Source: Cyanobacterium stanieri PCC 7202
GTDB lineage: Bacteria; Cyanobacteriota; Cyanobacteriia; Cyanobacteriales; Cyanobacteriaceae
DNA: 64,000 bases
Direction of reading: 5' to 3'
Assembly: GCA_000317655.1 (NCBI GenBank)
Contig: CP003940.1
Location: 186,001-250,000, forward strand
The notes beneath the pieces were generated by a model. That model ran no database searches. It saw only the letters and a list, made by a program, of their open reading frames with translations, and was not told the origin of the DNA. Positions 55,646-64,000 of this stretch are shown one piece after another. Numbering within the stretch: the stretch's first letter is position 1; each line of letters begins with the position of its first letter. The position numbers and the translations under genes were made by a program.

Positions 55646-56530
55646 ATGATCAAAAAACAAAACCTCATCACCTTTTTATCAATTATTTCCCTAACATCTG
55701 GAGGTGCCGTATCAGCCCAACAAATCAACGCCCCCATCCTCGAATTTAATCCATCTAGGGAAAATCAATCTATTTCCATTCCCGTTGAACCCCCAGAAGT
55801 CAGAAGTATCGCCCCCAATATCTGCACTCCCGAATTAAACGCTTCTATGCAACAGATAATCAATAGCCATGGTGGTAGTTGGGGAATATTGGTACAGAGT
55901 TTAGCCACAGGAGAAACTATCTACCATTACAACGCTGATCGAGGTTTTATCCCCGCTTCCAACACCAAAATATTAACCACCGCTGCCGCCCTACAAAGAA
56001 TGGAACCTAATGCCACTTTTAGCGGTAATACCTCAGTCAGAGAATGGATTAATGTAGTGAATTTGAGAAGTAATAATTATTATGCAGATACTCTTTTGCG
56101 CCGTGTGGGAGGATCTACCACCGCAAAACAAATTTTAGCGGAAATGGGGGTAAATCCTAGTGCTTTCCATTTTGCTGATGGTTCGGGATTATCTCGTAAT
56201 AATGTGGCGACTCCCAGGGCAATTGTGGAAACTCTGAGGGTTATGTATCATGATCGTAATCGAGATGTCTTTTTGGCATCTTTACCCACTGCAGGGGTCA
56301 GTGGTACTTTAACCAATCGTATGCGACAAACTCCTGTACAGGGCATTGTCAGGGCAAAAACTGGCACTTTACGGGGAGTAAGAGCTTTATCTGGTTATTT
56401 AGACCATAGAGAACATGGTACTTTAGTATTTAGCATCATGGCAAATCATCCCACCAGTGTGGGAACTAATTTAGTTAGTGGCATTGATCAAATGTTGATC
56501 CGTCTTAATATGACTGGTCCTTGTCGTTAG
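55646..56530 (+). CDS. Compact D-alanyl-D-alanine carboxypeptidase (PBP4/DacB-like)
   Basis: The 294-residue protein has an export signal (cleavage near VSAQ, residue 25) and the three penicillin-binding motifs: SxxK at Ser105-Lys108 (PASNTKIL), SxN at Ser183-Asn185 (GLSRNN) and KTG at 238-240. PBP4 usually has about 240 residues between the first two motifs; here there are 78, so the inserted domains II/III are missing. The flanks align as a clean internal deletion. It could be a real compact form or a low-activity relic. Beta-lactam-type DD-peptidase function inferred. Confidence 0.87.
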   Translation: MIKKQNLITFLSIISLTSGGAVSAQQINAPILEFNPSRENQSISIPVEPPEVRSIAPNICTPELNASMQQIINSHGGSWGILVQSLATGETIYHYNADRGFIPASNTKILTTAAALQRMEPNATFSGNTSVREWINVVNLRSNNYYADTLLRRVGGSTTAKQILAEMGVNPSAFHFADGSGLSRNNVATPRAIVETLRVMYHDRNRDVFLASLPTAGVSGTLTNRMRQTPVQGIVRAKTGTLRGVRALSGYLDHREHGTLVFSIMANHPTSVGTNLVSGIDQMLIRLNMTGPCR

Positions 56531-56551
56531 ATTTTTTGTTTCTCCATCAAA

Positions 56552-56566
56552 GTGGGCATTGCCCAC
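56552..56566. repeat. Palindrome GTGGGC-ATT-GCCCAC
   Basis: A copy of the dispersed palindrome, between the carboxypeptidase gene and the right end of the second tnpB element. Confidence 0.6.
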
Positions 56567-56643
56567 CACTTCTGGGTGTTGTTTGACACTCCCCACCTTA
56601 CCTATCGGTTGAAGGTGGGGATTCTTGGTTCACCGACTCGCCG

Positions 56644-57824
56644 TTAGACGACAGGTTTACACCAATCGCCCAAGAGGGCAGATCTCCCCAAGCGTATGTT
56701 CCCGTATGCCCTACGGTACGTAATGCTTTTATCAGGATATTTTTTGTCAGCATTCCAATCTCTATCTTCAATATGCCCACAGTGGGGACAAACATGAGTT
56801 CTAGTGGATAGAGATTTTTGCACTTTTTGACCACAATTAGAACAATCTTGGCTAGTGTTATGAGGTGGTACGGCTACTGTTATTTTGCCGTATTTATACC
56901 CAAAATACTCTAACCATTGCCTAAAAATAGTCCATCCAGCATCACTGATTGATTTAGCTAGTTTCCGATTTCTGACCATGCCTTTCACGTTTAAATCTTC
57001 ATAGGCGACCAAATCGTTAGATTTGATTACGCAGTATGCTACACTCTTAGCAAACTCTTTACGTTGCCTACTTACTTTTAAATGTTTACGGGCATACCGA
57101 ACCTTAGCCTTGTGATAGTTATTTGATTGAGGTTTTTTACCTTTAACAAATTTTTTTGACTTTTGGCGATTTGCACGATTAATGGCTTTCTCAGCTTTTC
57201 TCAAGAAGCGAGGATTTTCTACTTTATTACCTTCACTATCCGTGAGAAATTCTTTTAAGCCAACATCTAAGCCAACGACTTTATTTGTCGGTTGAGTCTC
57301 AATCTGCATATTTACTTTAACCGAGAATTGACAATAGTAGCCATCGGCTCTTTTGACTAAACGCACTCGTTTAATATCAGAGGCATTGTAGAAATATATA
57401 TCTCTACTGCCTACCAATTTAAGTCTGCCAATGCCCTTTTTATCGGTAAAGGTGATATGCTTTTTGTCTTTTCATCTAATTTCCAACCACTAGCTTTATA
57501 TTCCACTGAACGAGAGTTTTTCTTGAATTTGGGATAGCCTTTCTTGCCCTTAACACCTTTCTTACAGTTGTCAAAAAAACGAGAAATAGAACTCCAAGCT
57601 CGTTCAGCTGATGCTTGTCTAGCGGTGGAATTTAACTCAGACGCAAATGGGTACTCTTTAGCTAAGACGGCACAATATTTATTTAGGTCATATTTGTTAA
57701 CCTTATCACCATCCATCCACAACCGCAAGGCTTTATTTCTAATGAATTGAGCCGTGCGAATAGCATCATCAATGGCTTGATATTGGTATTGCTTGCCTTT
57801 TAACCGGTACTCGAGGACTATCAT
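56644..57824 (-). pseudogene. tnpB: tnpB (OrfB/RNA-guided nuclease family), broken by one frameshift
   Basis: The first part (57824-57411, MIVLEYRLKGKQYQYQAIDD) and second part (57417-56644) together form a nearly complete TnpB. The junction near 57455 (after the codons for TKSIS) fits loss of one base; upstream the frame ends with LADLNW-stop. The rest keeps RuvC Asp in VVGLDVGLKEF, Glu in YEDLNV, Asp in EDRDWNADKK and zinc Cys CSNCG/CPHCG. It is probably inactive, but younger than the first element because just one lesion is present. Confidence 0.88.
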
Positions 57825-57929
57825 TTGCTCAGTTTTTTGCTTATACCGAATATGTTAGCACAATATTTGTTCTTTGATGTCTGAAATCTCGGAAAGTATG
57901 GACTCACTGTCGTTCGGTTTTTTTTTTGG

Positions 57930-57985
57930 TCGCCATTCATCCCTACCCTATAGAGGGATAGGGTATTCTGGCGACATTAATGATA
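57930..57985. repeat. Left-end hairpin of the second tnpB element
   Basis: GTCGCCA and TGGCGAC frame an inner near-palindrome ATCCCTACCCTAT-AGAG-GGATAGGGTAT. A comparable but different hairpin precedes the shared 17-mer in the first element. Confidence 0.65.
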
Positions 57986-58056
57986 AATTTTAAGTAAAAA
58001 AAATGTAACAAAATTGACAATAGATCGTTAACCGTGAAAATATAGTTTATTAATTT

Positions 58057-58087
58057 CCTCACTGATGGTTTTTTGGTGGAGGTGAGG
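58057..58087. other. Hairpin in the leader of the DUF3110 gene
   Basis: CCTCAC (58057-58062) pairs with GTGAGG (58082-58087), 32 bp before the DUF3110 start. It could affect ribosome access; function unknown. Confidence 0.3.
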
Positions 58088-58119
58088 TAATCTATATTTA
58101 CAGTTTGGGAGTACGGTTT

Positions 58120-58509
58120 ATGATTGTTTATGTTTTGCTATATAATTCGGGTACTAATAATGAGGGAATTCATACATTGCAGATAGGCGATCGCGACTGT
58201 GTGTTAATGTTTGAAGCAGAGGATGATGCGGTGCGCTATGCCTTACTTTTGGAGGCGCAAGATTTTCCTATGCCCTCGGCAGAAGCCATCGAAATGGAAG
58301 AAATTGAGGATTTTTGTGCCAGTGCAGGATATGACCACAAATTTATCTCTGAGGGTATGTTTGAAGTTCCCCCTGAGAATAATGTTGAGCAGATGGATTG
58401 GGATATTAATGGTACTCCTCAGCCGCCCATTACGGAAAATTCTTCCCCAGCGGAAATGTCGGCCTTTGAACTTGAGCGCATCCGTCGTCAACTTGAAGGG
58501 TTATTGTAA
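58120..58509 (+). CDS. DUF3110 domain protein
   Basis: Read from ATG 58120 the 129-residue product starts MIVYVLLYNSGTNNEGIHTL and has the DUF3110 core VLMFEAEDDAVRYALLLEAQ with DFPMPSAEAIEMEEIEDFC. This is a cyanobacterium/plastid-specific family of unknown role. A TTG start at 58105 is possible but not needed. The C-terminal 45 residues are variable and acidic. Alone in its transcription unit. Confidence 0.87.
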   Translation: MIVYVLLYNSGTNNEGIHTLQIGDRDCVLMFEAEDDAVRYALLLEAQDFPMPSAEAIEMEEIEDFCASAGYDHKFISEGMFEVPPENNVEQMDWDINGTPQPPITENSSPAEMSAFELERIRRQLEGLL

Positions 58510-58685
58510 ATTGGGGAATAGGGAACGGGGAATAGGCAATGGTGAAAGAATCAGAAATTAATTCTTGAATTATATTGTCTTGAATCACGTCAATTGATAA
58601 TGGATAATAAAGGAAATTGGAGAAATGTGTATATTTTCTCGGTTATTTTTATAGTCTAATTATTAGTTATTAATTTTGAAAAAAA
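58510..58685. repeat. Repeat gap between DUF3110 and murQ
   Basis: GGGGAATAGGGAACGGGGAA and AATAGGCAATGG repeats dominate the first 40 bases; the rest is AT-rich leader. No gene visible. Confidence 0.5.
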
Positions 58686-59591
58686 GTGAATAATCATATT
58701 ACGAGGGGACATCTTTTGACCGAACAGATTAACCCCGCTAGTGTTAATTTGGATCAACTTTCTTGTTTGGAAATGGTGGATGTTTTTAATCAAGAGGATC
58801 AAAAAACCGTAGATGCGATCGCCCTTGCCCGTGAACCTTTAGCTCAAGCCATCGATATTACTTCCCAATGCCTTGCCCAAGGAGGTCGTTTATTTTATGT
58901 CGGAGCGGGTACTAGCGGACGCTTGGGGGTGCTGGATGCGGCGGAATGTCCCCCCACCTTCTGCACCGATCCCACCATGGTACAGGGCATCCTCGCAGGG
59001 GGAGAGGGGGCAATGTTCAAAAGTTCAGAAGCCCTAGAAGATTTACCAGAAGATGGGGCAAAGGCGATCGCCCTTAATAATATTACAGAGGTTGACGTGG
59101 TGGTAGGCATCACCGCAGGGGGTACAACTCCCTATGTCCATGGCGCCCTCGAAGAGGCAAAAAGAAGAAACGCCAAAACCATCTTTATCAGTTGCATTCC
59201 CCAAGAACAGTTTAGGGTGGATGTAGATGTAGATATTAGATTATTGAGTGGGCCAGAAGTGTTGGCAGGTTCTACCCGTCTCAAGGCAGGTACCGTTACC
59301 AAAATGGCATTAAATATAATTTCCACGGGGGTAATGGTCAAATTAGGTAAAGTATATGGCAATAGAATGATCGATGTCTCCGTCACCAACAGTAAATTAT
59401 TAGATCGCGCCCTGAGAATTATTACTGATTTAACCGACTTAGAACGAGAAAAAGCCCAAGAATTATTAACCGCCAGTGGATCTAAGGTAAAATTGGCACT
59501 ATTGATGTATTGGAAAAATATCGGTAAAACCGAAGCCCAAACCCTTTTGGATCAACATCAGGGCAACCTACGTCAAGCAGTTAATAGTTAA
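58686..59591 (+). CDS. murQ: N-acetylmuramic acid 6-phosphate etherase
   Basis: MurQ converts MurNAc 6-phosphate to GlcNAc 6-phosphate plus D-lactate in peptidoglycan recycling. The 301-residue protein begins at GTG 58686 (NNHITRGHLLTEQINPASVNLD) and has the sugar-isomerase (SIS) domain with FYVGAGTSGRLGVLDAAECP, GITAGGTTPYVHGAL and STRLKAGTVTKMALN. Length is normal. No anmK or transporter gene is next to it. It precedes the site-2 protease gene by 24 bp. Confidence 0.95.
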   Translation: MNNHITRGHLLTEQINPASVNLDQLSCLEMVDVFNQEDQKTVDAIALAREPLAQAIDITSQCLAQGGRLFYVGAGTSGRLGVLDAAECPPTFCTDPTMVQGILAGGEGAMFKSSEALEDLPEDGAKAIALNNITEVDVVVGITAGGTTPYVHGALEEAKRRNAKTIFISCIPQEQFRVDVDVDIRLLSGPEVLAGSTRLKAGTVTKMALNIISTGVMVKLGKVYGNRMIDVSVTNSKLLDRALRIITDLTDLEREKAQELLTASGSKVKLALLMYWKNIGKTEAQTLLDQHQGNLRQAVNS

Positions 59592-59615
59592 TATCACCGT
59601 AATAATTCATTCATA

Positions 59616-61148
59616 ATGTTAGATTTACCTGAAAACTTTACCATTTTAGCCATAGGGGCGATCGCCCTTATAATCTTAATATGGGGTTATAATCGAGGCA
59701 AACAACTAGGAGAAATAGGCATTCTTGCATGGTTACAATCCGTCACCCTCATGACTCCTTGGCTACTATTCTTTATCCTCCTCGCCACAGGTATCTATAT
59801 TAACTTTATCGGTGTCATTTTTTTACTCCTTACTTCCACAGGAGTATATATTTATTTGGGCAGACAAATCAGAAAAAAAGCCATCGAACAAAACCTTTCC
59901 TCCGTCAACCTCAACAATAATATTTTGAAAAGCGAAAAAGAAAACCCCGAAAATTCCAACTCCGAAGAAGAAAAAAACAATCAGGAAGAATCATCCCTCC
60001 AAAACCCCATCCCCGAAATAAACTTTACCCCCATCGATGAACAAGACATCGAAACCATCAAGGGGATTTTTAACATCGATACTTTTTTTAGTACCGAAAC
60101 CATCCCCTACCAAGAAGGTGCCATCTTCAAAGGAAACCTACGCACCGAACCAGAAATTGCCCATCAAAAACTAAGCGAAAAGCTAGAAGAAAAACTCGGT
60201 GATAAATACCGTCTCTTCCTCGTAGAAACCCCCGACGGAAAACCAGTGGTCATTATTTTACCCAGCAGTAACGATCCCAAACCTCTTACTCTAGTTCAAA
60301 AAAACCTCGCCCTAGTGCTATTTGTCGCCACCGCCTTCACATCCATAGAAGCCATCAGCGTCTTACTAGGTTTTGATCTCATCGATAACTGGAGTCGTTA
60401 CCCCGAATCTTTACCCCTCACCCTCGGATTATGGTTAATTCTTTTTGTCCATGAAATGGGGCATCGCATCATGGCAGAAAAACATAACATAAAAGTCAGT
60501 CTCCCTTTCTTTTTACCCAATATCCAAATCGGTACCTTTGGGGCCATTACCCGTTTTGAAAGCCTTATCCCCAACCGTAGTGTCTTATTTGACATTGCTT
60601 TCGCCGGGCCTGCCTTGGGGGGTGGATTATCCCTGATTATGCTCTTTTTTGGGCTAGTGATGTCGGGAGGAAATACAGGCTTACAAATTCCTAGTCTTTT
60701 CTTTCAAGGATCAATTTTAGTGGGCGGTTTAGCAAAATTAATTTTGGGATCTACCCTTTCCCAAGCCACCATCGCCATTCATCCCTTGATGATTTTAGGC
60801 TGGTTAGGGTTAGTGATTACTGCCCTTAATTGTTTACCCGCAGGACAACTCGACGGCGGTAGAATTATCCAAGCTATCTATGGTCGTAAAATTGCTAGAC
60901 GAGCCACAATTCTAACTCTGATTGTCTTGGGTATTGTTAGTTTGTTTAACACCGTCAACTCTTTACCATTTTACTGGGCGATCGTCATTTTATTTTTACA
61001 ACGAGATTTAGAGCGCCCTAGTTTAAATGAACTTACTGAACCCGATGACACTCGCGCTGGTTGGGGTTTATTGCTCATCTTCATGGCTTTGATTACTCTT
61101 ATTCCCATTACCCCCAGTTTGGCGATTCGTTTCGGCATCGGTATTTAA
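59616..61148 (+). CDS. Site-2-type zinc metalloprotease (M50, EGY-like)
   Basis: The 510-residue membrane protein has an N-terminal two-helix stretch, a Glu/Asn-rich linker (about 95-135), a soluble domain, and a C-terminal set of about seven hydrophobic segments. The zinc-binding HEMGH is at 279-283 and the third ligand is in QLDGGRI (about 413). This arrangement, with FDIAFAGPALGGG, matches EGY1/EGY2 homologues of cyanobacteria and plastids. Site-2 proteases cut substrates within the membrane; the substrate is unknown. It may share a transcript with murQ. Confidence 0.92.
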   Translation: MLDLPENFTILAIGAIALIILIWGYNRGKQLGEIGILAWLQSVTLMTPWLLFFILLATGIYINFIGVIFLLLTSTGVYIYLGRQIRKKAIEQNLSSVNLNNNILKSEKENPENSNSEEEKNNQEESSLQNPIPEINFTPIDEQDIETIKGIFNIDTFFSTETIPYQEGAIFKGNLRTEPEIAHQKLSEKLEEKLGDKYRLFLVETPDGKPVVIILPSSNDPKPLTLVQKNLALVLFVATAFTSIEAISVLLGFDLIDNWSRYPESLPLTLGLWLILFVHEMGHRIMAEKHNIKVSLPFFLPNIQIGTFGAITRFESLIPNRSVLFDIAFAGPALGGGLSLIMLFFGLVMSGGNTGLQIPSLFFQGSILVGGLAKLILGSTLSQATIAIHPLMILGWLGLVITALNCLPAGQLDGGRIIQAIYGRKIARRATILTLIVLGIVSLFNTVNSLPFYWAIVILFLQRDLERPSLNELTEPDDTRAGWGLLLIFMALITLIPITPSLAIRFGIGI

Positions 61149-61243
61149 GCGGGTTTGCAGAAAAAAGTAGAGTCATGAAGGCGGGGAATAGGCAATGGGC
61201 AATAGGCAATGGTTTCCATGTTTTACCTGACACCTGACACCTT
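61149..61243. repeat. Short repeats between the protease and DUF39 genes
   Basis: GGGGAATAGGCAATGGGCAA and TGACACCTGACACC tandem elements, part of the window-wide short-repeat families. No gene. Confidence 0.5.
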
Positions 61244-62431
61244 CTAAATAGCTCCATCTTGGGCGATAAAGGTGCGATCGCACGGTAGGGGGGCAACGGC
61301 TTGGGTAAGGGTAAATTGAGCATCTAAAATCTGTTGTTTGAGAGCTTGGGCAACCTGACGGGAAAGGTATAAACTAGCCACCGAAGCCACCCGCACCACT
61401 TGCCCCTCAATTTTTATTTTGCTACTCTTGAGGTGAGCATAACTGGCCAAGCCAAAGCTAGGGCGCACCCGACGGGGGATAGAAAAATCCATCACGGGCG
61501 CCACAATGTCTTTATCATCCACGGCACAGTTAGCAACAATTTTTTCACTTAGCAGAGGGATGGGAATGCCTACCCCCAACATGAGGGATGAACCATAATT
61601 TTTGAAATAACAACCCCGCACCCATTGATGGTTCATCTGTTTGGCATCCCCCACCAAAGCCACTGTGGAAGCTGGACCAATGGGGGTACGATTTTCCAGC
61701 CTTTTTTGTCGGGGAAAATGTTGGGTCCCTTCCCAAGCAATGTACCCTTGCGCCCCCCCTAAAAATATCTTGGTACCGATGCCTAATACTTCCAAATCGG
61801 GGTCGTTTAATAGGGGTGAGAGGGCGCCTACGCTGGAATATACGGCGTTACCTAGGCGTGGTAAAAGGGGACCTAGATAGGTGTATAAAGTGCGATCGCC
61901 CCCATTCACTCCCACGATGAAATTTTGATACAAATTACGGGGGTTATATAAGTAAAACTGATTAATAGAATCCATGGTGATGGTGGATTCAAAGGAAGCC
62001 CGAGGATAACAGTCCGTCACCTGTCCCACTGCTTTGATGGGTACTGCTTTTCCTGCAATAAGATCCTCAATGACATGGGCGCCTCCCCGTTCGGGTAAAT
62101 TTGACGGCACATGATCCCCTAACTCTTTATTACTGCCATATTCCGAGGGTACCGTTGCCCCCAAGCACAAGTCCACCGCCCCAAAACCTGCATAGGTAGG
62201 CACTCCATCGAGCCAACATTGACGAATTTTAATGGGCGGATCCGTATGCCCAAGGTTGATGATCGCACCCGATGATTCCATGGGTTCAAAAGTACCTGTA
62301 CAGACTACATCGACTTCTTGATAAGTTTTCTTTATACCTTGTTTCTTGACTTTGCTTTTTAATTCTTCAATGGTGCATACTTTTACGGTGCGATCGGCTA
62401 TTTTTTCATTAATTTGGGCAACAGTGCGCAT
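61244..62431 (-). CDS. Homocysteine biosynthesis protein (HcyBio/DUF39)
   Basis: This 395-residue protein matches the DUF39 family, whose methanogen member makes homocysteine by a sulfur transfer from aspartate semialdehyde. Key blocks are DVVCTGTFEPMESSGAIINL with Cys, IRQCWLDG, AVDLCLGATV, GGAHVIEDL, and LGIGTKIFLGGAQGYIAWEG. In methanogens the enzyme has an extra CBS/NIL region and a ferredoxin partner; both are absent here. The role in cyanobacteria is inferred. Single gene. Confidence 0.87.
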   Translation of the reverse strand: MRTVAQINEKIADRTVKVCTIEELKSKVKKQGIKKTYQEVDVVCTGTFEPMESSGAIINLGHTDPPIKIRQCWLDGVPTYAGFGAVDLCLGATVPSEYGSNKELGDHVPSNLPERGGAHVIEDLIAGKAVPIKAVGQVTDCYPRASFESTITMDSINQFYLYNPRNLYQNFIVGVNGGDRTLYTYLGPLLPRLGNAVYSSVGALSPLLNDPDLEVLGIGTKIFLGGAQGYIAWEGTQHFPRQKRLENRTPIGPASTVALVGDAKQMNHQWVRGCYFKNYGSSLMLGVGIPIPLLSEKIVANCAVDDKDIVAPVMDFSIPRRVRPSFGLASYAHLKSSKIKIEGQVVRVASVASLYLSRQVAQALKQQILDAQFTLTQAVAPLPCDRTFIAQDGAI

Positions 62432-62624
62432 AATCCATCAACTCTGGTATCTGAAGGGCTAAGAGTTAATGTATCAAATATTCACCTAATTTTAACGGTT
62501 TTCTGGATAAAACAAACAAGATCCCACTAAGGAGCAAAAAAAGATCTTTTTAAACCTCCAAAATACCTTTCAAAATTACTGATGGGGAGCGAAAAATTAT
62601 CGACAATTTCCCACTCCTAACAGA

Positions 62625-63788
62625 TTACAATAAGCCAACAAAATGTAAAGGACCATGACCACTCATTAACTCAAGTAATAACGCCATAAAGCCTAACATG
62701 GCTAAACGTCCATTCCACACTTCGGCGGCGGTGGTTAAACCCCATTCCCATTTTTCTTGGGGGTACATCTTCATATTTTTCTTGGGGTGAGTAACTTGAT
62801 CAAACCTTAGAGGGGTTTTATCTAATGCCTCGGTGGTCAGGTTGGAAAGGGCGTTGATAAATTCGGGGTGAGTGTTGGGTGCAGGAACTCTTTTAAAGTT
62901 GCTAATACCTGCCTCTTCTGCTACTTCCCGATATTCGAGATCAATTTCTTGTAATGTCTCAATGTGTTCCGATACAAAGCTAATGGGTACTACCAATAAA
63001 TCCTTTATTTCCTTTTCCCCTAATTCCATCAAGGCATCTTCAGTGTAGGGTTTGAGCCATTCCACTGGCCCTACTTTGCTTTGATAGGCGAGGGTGTAGG
63101 GGTTAGCGGTGTTCAAGTTGTTCATGATCAACTCGGTACACCGTTCGATTTCTTCTTGATAGGGATCACCTGCTTCGGTGACATAGCTTTTGGGTACCCC
63201 ATGGGCGCTAAAGAAGATATGAACATGGTCGGGGTTTTCAAACTGTTCTAATTCCTGCCTGATCAGATCCGTCATGGAGGCTAGATAGTTTTGATGATCG
63301 TACCATGAGGGAACTAGGGTATATTCAATGTTTTTGAGGTCAGGATCTTTTAACCACATTTCTTCTAATACCCGAAAACTTGAACCGCTGGTACTGATGG
63401 AAAAATGGGGATAGAGGGGGAGGATCACTAATTTTTGTATGTTGTCGGCTTTGATTTGGGCGATCGCCTCTTCGGTGAAGGGATGCCAGTATCTCATGCC
63501 TACATATACTTTAATGTCTTCTCCTTGTTCTTGTAACTTTGTCTGCAATGCCTCGGCTTGAGCTTCGGTAATTTGCAATAATGGAGAACCTCCCCCGATT
63601 TCCTTATAATTCTCTTCAGACTTTTTGCTTCTGAGGGTAGAAATTAACCACGCAAGGGGCTTTTGTAAGAGGGGAGAAGGTAGACGAATAATTTCGGGGT
63701 CAGAAAATAGATTGTAGAGGAAAGGACGAACATCCTCTAATTTTTCTGGTCCACCCAAATTTAATAATAATACTCCTGTCCGAGCCAT
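62625..63788 (-). CDS. hemH: Ferrochelatase with C-terminal chlorophyll a/b-binding-like tail
   Basis: HemH inserts Fe2+ into protoporphyrin IX. The 387-residue enzyme has the family blocks [15 protein letters not shown], the metal/porphyrin His in [26 protein letters not shown], and [17 protein letters not shown]. The last 45 residues form one membrane helix with the LHC/HliP motif [18 protein letters not shown] (Glu/Asn-Arg chlorophyll ligands), the extended type found in cyanobacteria and plastid ferrochelatase II. The tail couples haem and chlorophyll supply. Confidence 0.97.
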   Translation of the reverse strand: MARTGVLLLNLGGPEKLEDVRPFLYNLFSDPEIIRLPSPLLQKPLAWLISTLRSKKSEENYKEIGGGSPLLQITEAQAEALQTKLQEQGEDIKVYVGMRYWHPFTEEAIAQIKADNIQKLVILPLYPHFSISTSGSSFRVLEEMWLKDPDLKNIEYTLVPSWYDHQNYLASMTDLIRQELEQFENPDHVHIFFSAHGVPKSYVTEAGDPYQEEIERCTELIMNNLNTANPYTLAYQSKVGPVEWLKPYTEDALMELGEKEIKDLLVVPISFVSEHIETLQEIDLEYREVAEEAGISNFKRVPAPNTHPEFINALSNLTTEALDKTPLRFDQVTHPKKNMKMYPQEKWEWGLTTAAEVWNGRLAMLGFMALLLELMSGHGPLHFVGLL

Positions 63789-64000
63789 AATATTAATATT
63801 GATTTATTTTAAGTTTCTTTACTAAGTGTAACAATATCTTATTGTTGCTTTAAATTTATGAGTGCAATGATACTTATTTACTCTTAAATTTATGAATTAT
63901 TATGATAATAATAACTTTTTTTGACAAAAAACTTCATGGAAATTAATTGAGAATATAACCTAGCTAATTGAGAATAAGTTTATTTAGGTTGTTTATTGAT

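Larger units (their letters stand above)
56583..57985 (-). mobile_element. Second IS200/IS605-superfamily tnpB-only element
   Basis: Read on the minus strand, the element begins with a left-end hairpin (GTCGCCA...TGGCGAC around CCCTATCCC/GGGTAGGG) followed by ACCGAACGACAGTGAGT (complement of 57902-57918), and ends with a right-end hairpin CCCCACCTT...AAGGTGGGG and AGTGTCAA (56583-56590). These end motifs match the first element at 7.8-9.4 kb. There is no tnpA and no ribbon-helix-helix gene. Exact outer limits are uncertain by some bases. Confidence 0.7.

Overview
This window is chromosomal DNA from an AT-rich, unicellular-type beta-cyanobacterium. The evidence is a beta-carboxysome cluster (three ccmK genes, ccmL, ccmM, ccmN), photosynthetic NDH-1 genes (ndhC-K-J, ndhL, ndhF3-ndhD3-cupA), petG, a CyanoP lipoprotein, a phycobiliprotein lyase, ferrochelatase with a chlorophyll-binding-type tail, and many HIP1 octamers (GCGATCGC, often extended to GGCGATCGCC). 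The low G+C and gene content resemble Cyanobacterium/Geminocystis relatives; that placement is inference.

Layout. 1-6.8 kb: housekeeping genes on the + strand (recQ-type helicase end, phosphoribosyltransferase, HAD phosphatase, tRNA-Ala(CGC), ispE, cyanoP, maf, two paralogous unknown proteins, tusA-like, rsgA). 6.8-9.4 kb: a DUF2887/DUF4351 protein and a decayed tnpB insertion element carrying its own divergent ribbon-helix-helix gene. 9.4-20.3 kb: polysaccharide deacetylase, NhaP antiporter, ribokinase, a 1410-residue two-partner-secretion-domain/CHAT-protease fusion with a 50-residue Glu-Pro hinge, and a PAS-GGDEF-EAL protein. 20.5-28.4 kb: YtxH-like protein, sepF-proC, a histidine-kinase-like protein without a recognisable ATPase site, Ycf52-type acetyltransferase, Trp-rich small protein, NUDIX hydrolase, HAD protein, cysteine desulfurase, ribosomal protein S1. 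28.9-37.9 kb: an exported Ntn amidase, then the inducible CO2-uptake NDH-1MS genes (ndhF3-ndhD3-cupA) behind a CcmR/NdhR-type LysR gene, then glgA. 38-49.7 kb: petG, ndhL, DUF3007, trpA, bilin lyase, ribD, a group 2 sigma factor, an orphan glycosyltransferase, a class A PBP, ndhC-K-J, a Uma2 nuclease and a DegT aminotransferase. 50.2-54.8 kb: the carboxysome cluster. 54.8-64 kb: plsC, a compact PBP4-like carboxypeptidase, a second frameshifted tnpB element, DUF3110, murQ, an EGY-type site-2 protease, a DUF39 homocysteine-biosynthesis protein and hemH.

Functionally the strongest theme is inorganic-carbon concentration: the NDH-1MS/CupA CO2-hydrating complex and its LysR regulator, the NDH-1 core subunits, and a carboxysome whose CcmM keeps the complete gamma-carbonic-anhydrase site at canonical positions (His75, His102, His107, Cys194-Cys200). 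The accessory layer consists of two tnpB elements that share end motifs, a MITE-like pair of about 104 bp (one copy abutting the cupA stop codon), and several families of short intergenic repeats. I found no CRISPR array, rRNA or prophage. No wholly new system can be proven from the sequence alone. The best candidates for novelty are the secreted TPS-CHAT protease, the tnpB element with an internal ribbon-helix-helix gene, the ATPase-less kinase-like protein, and the compact PBP4.
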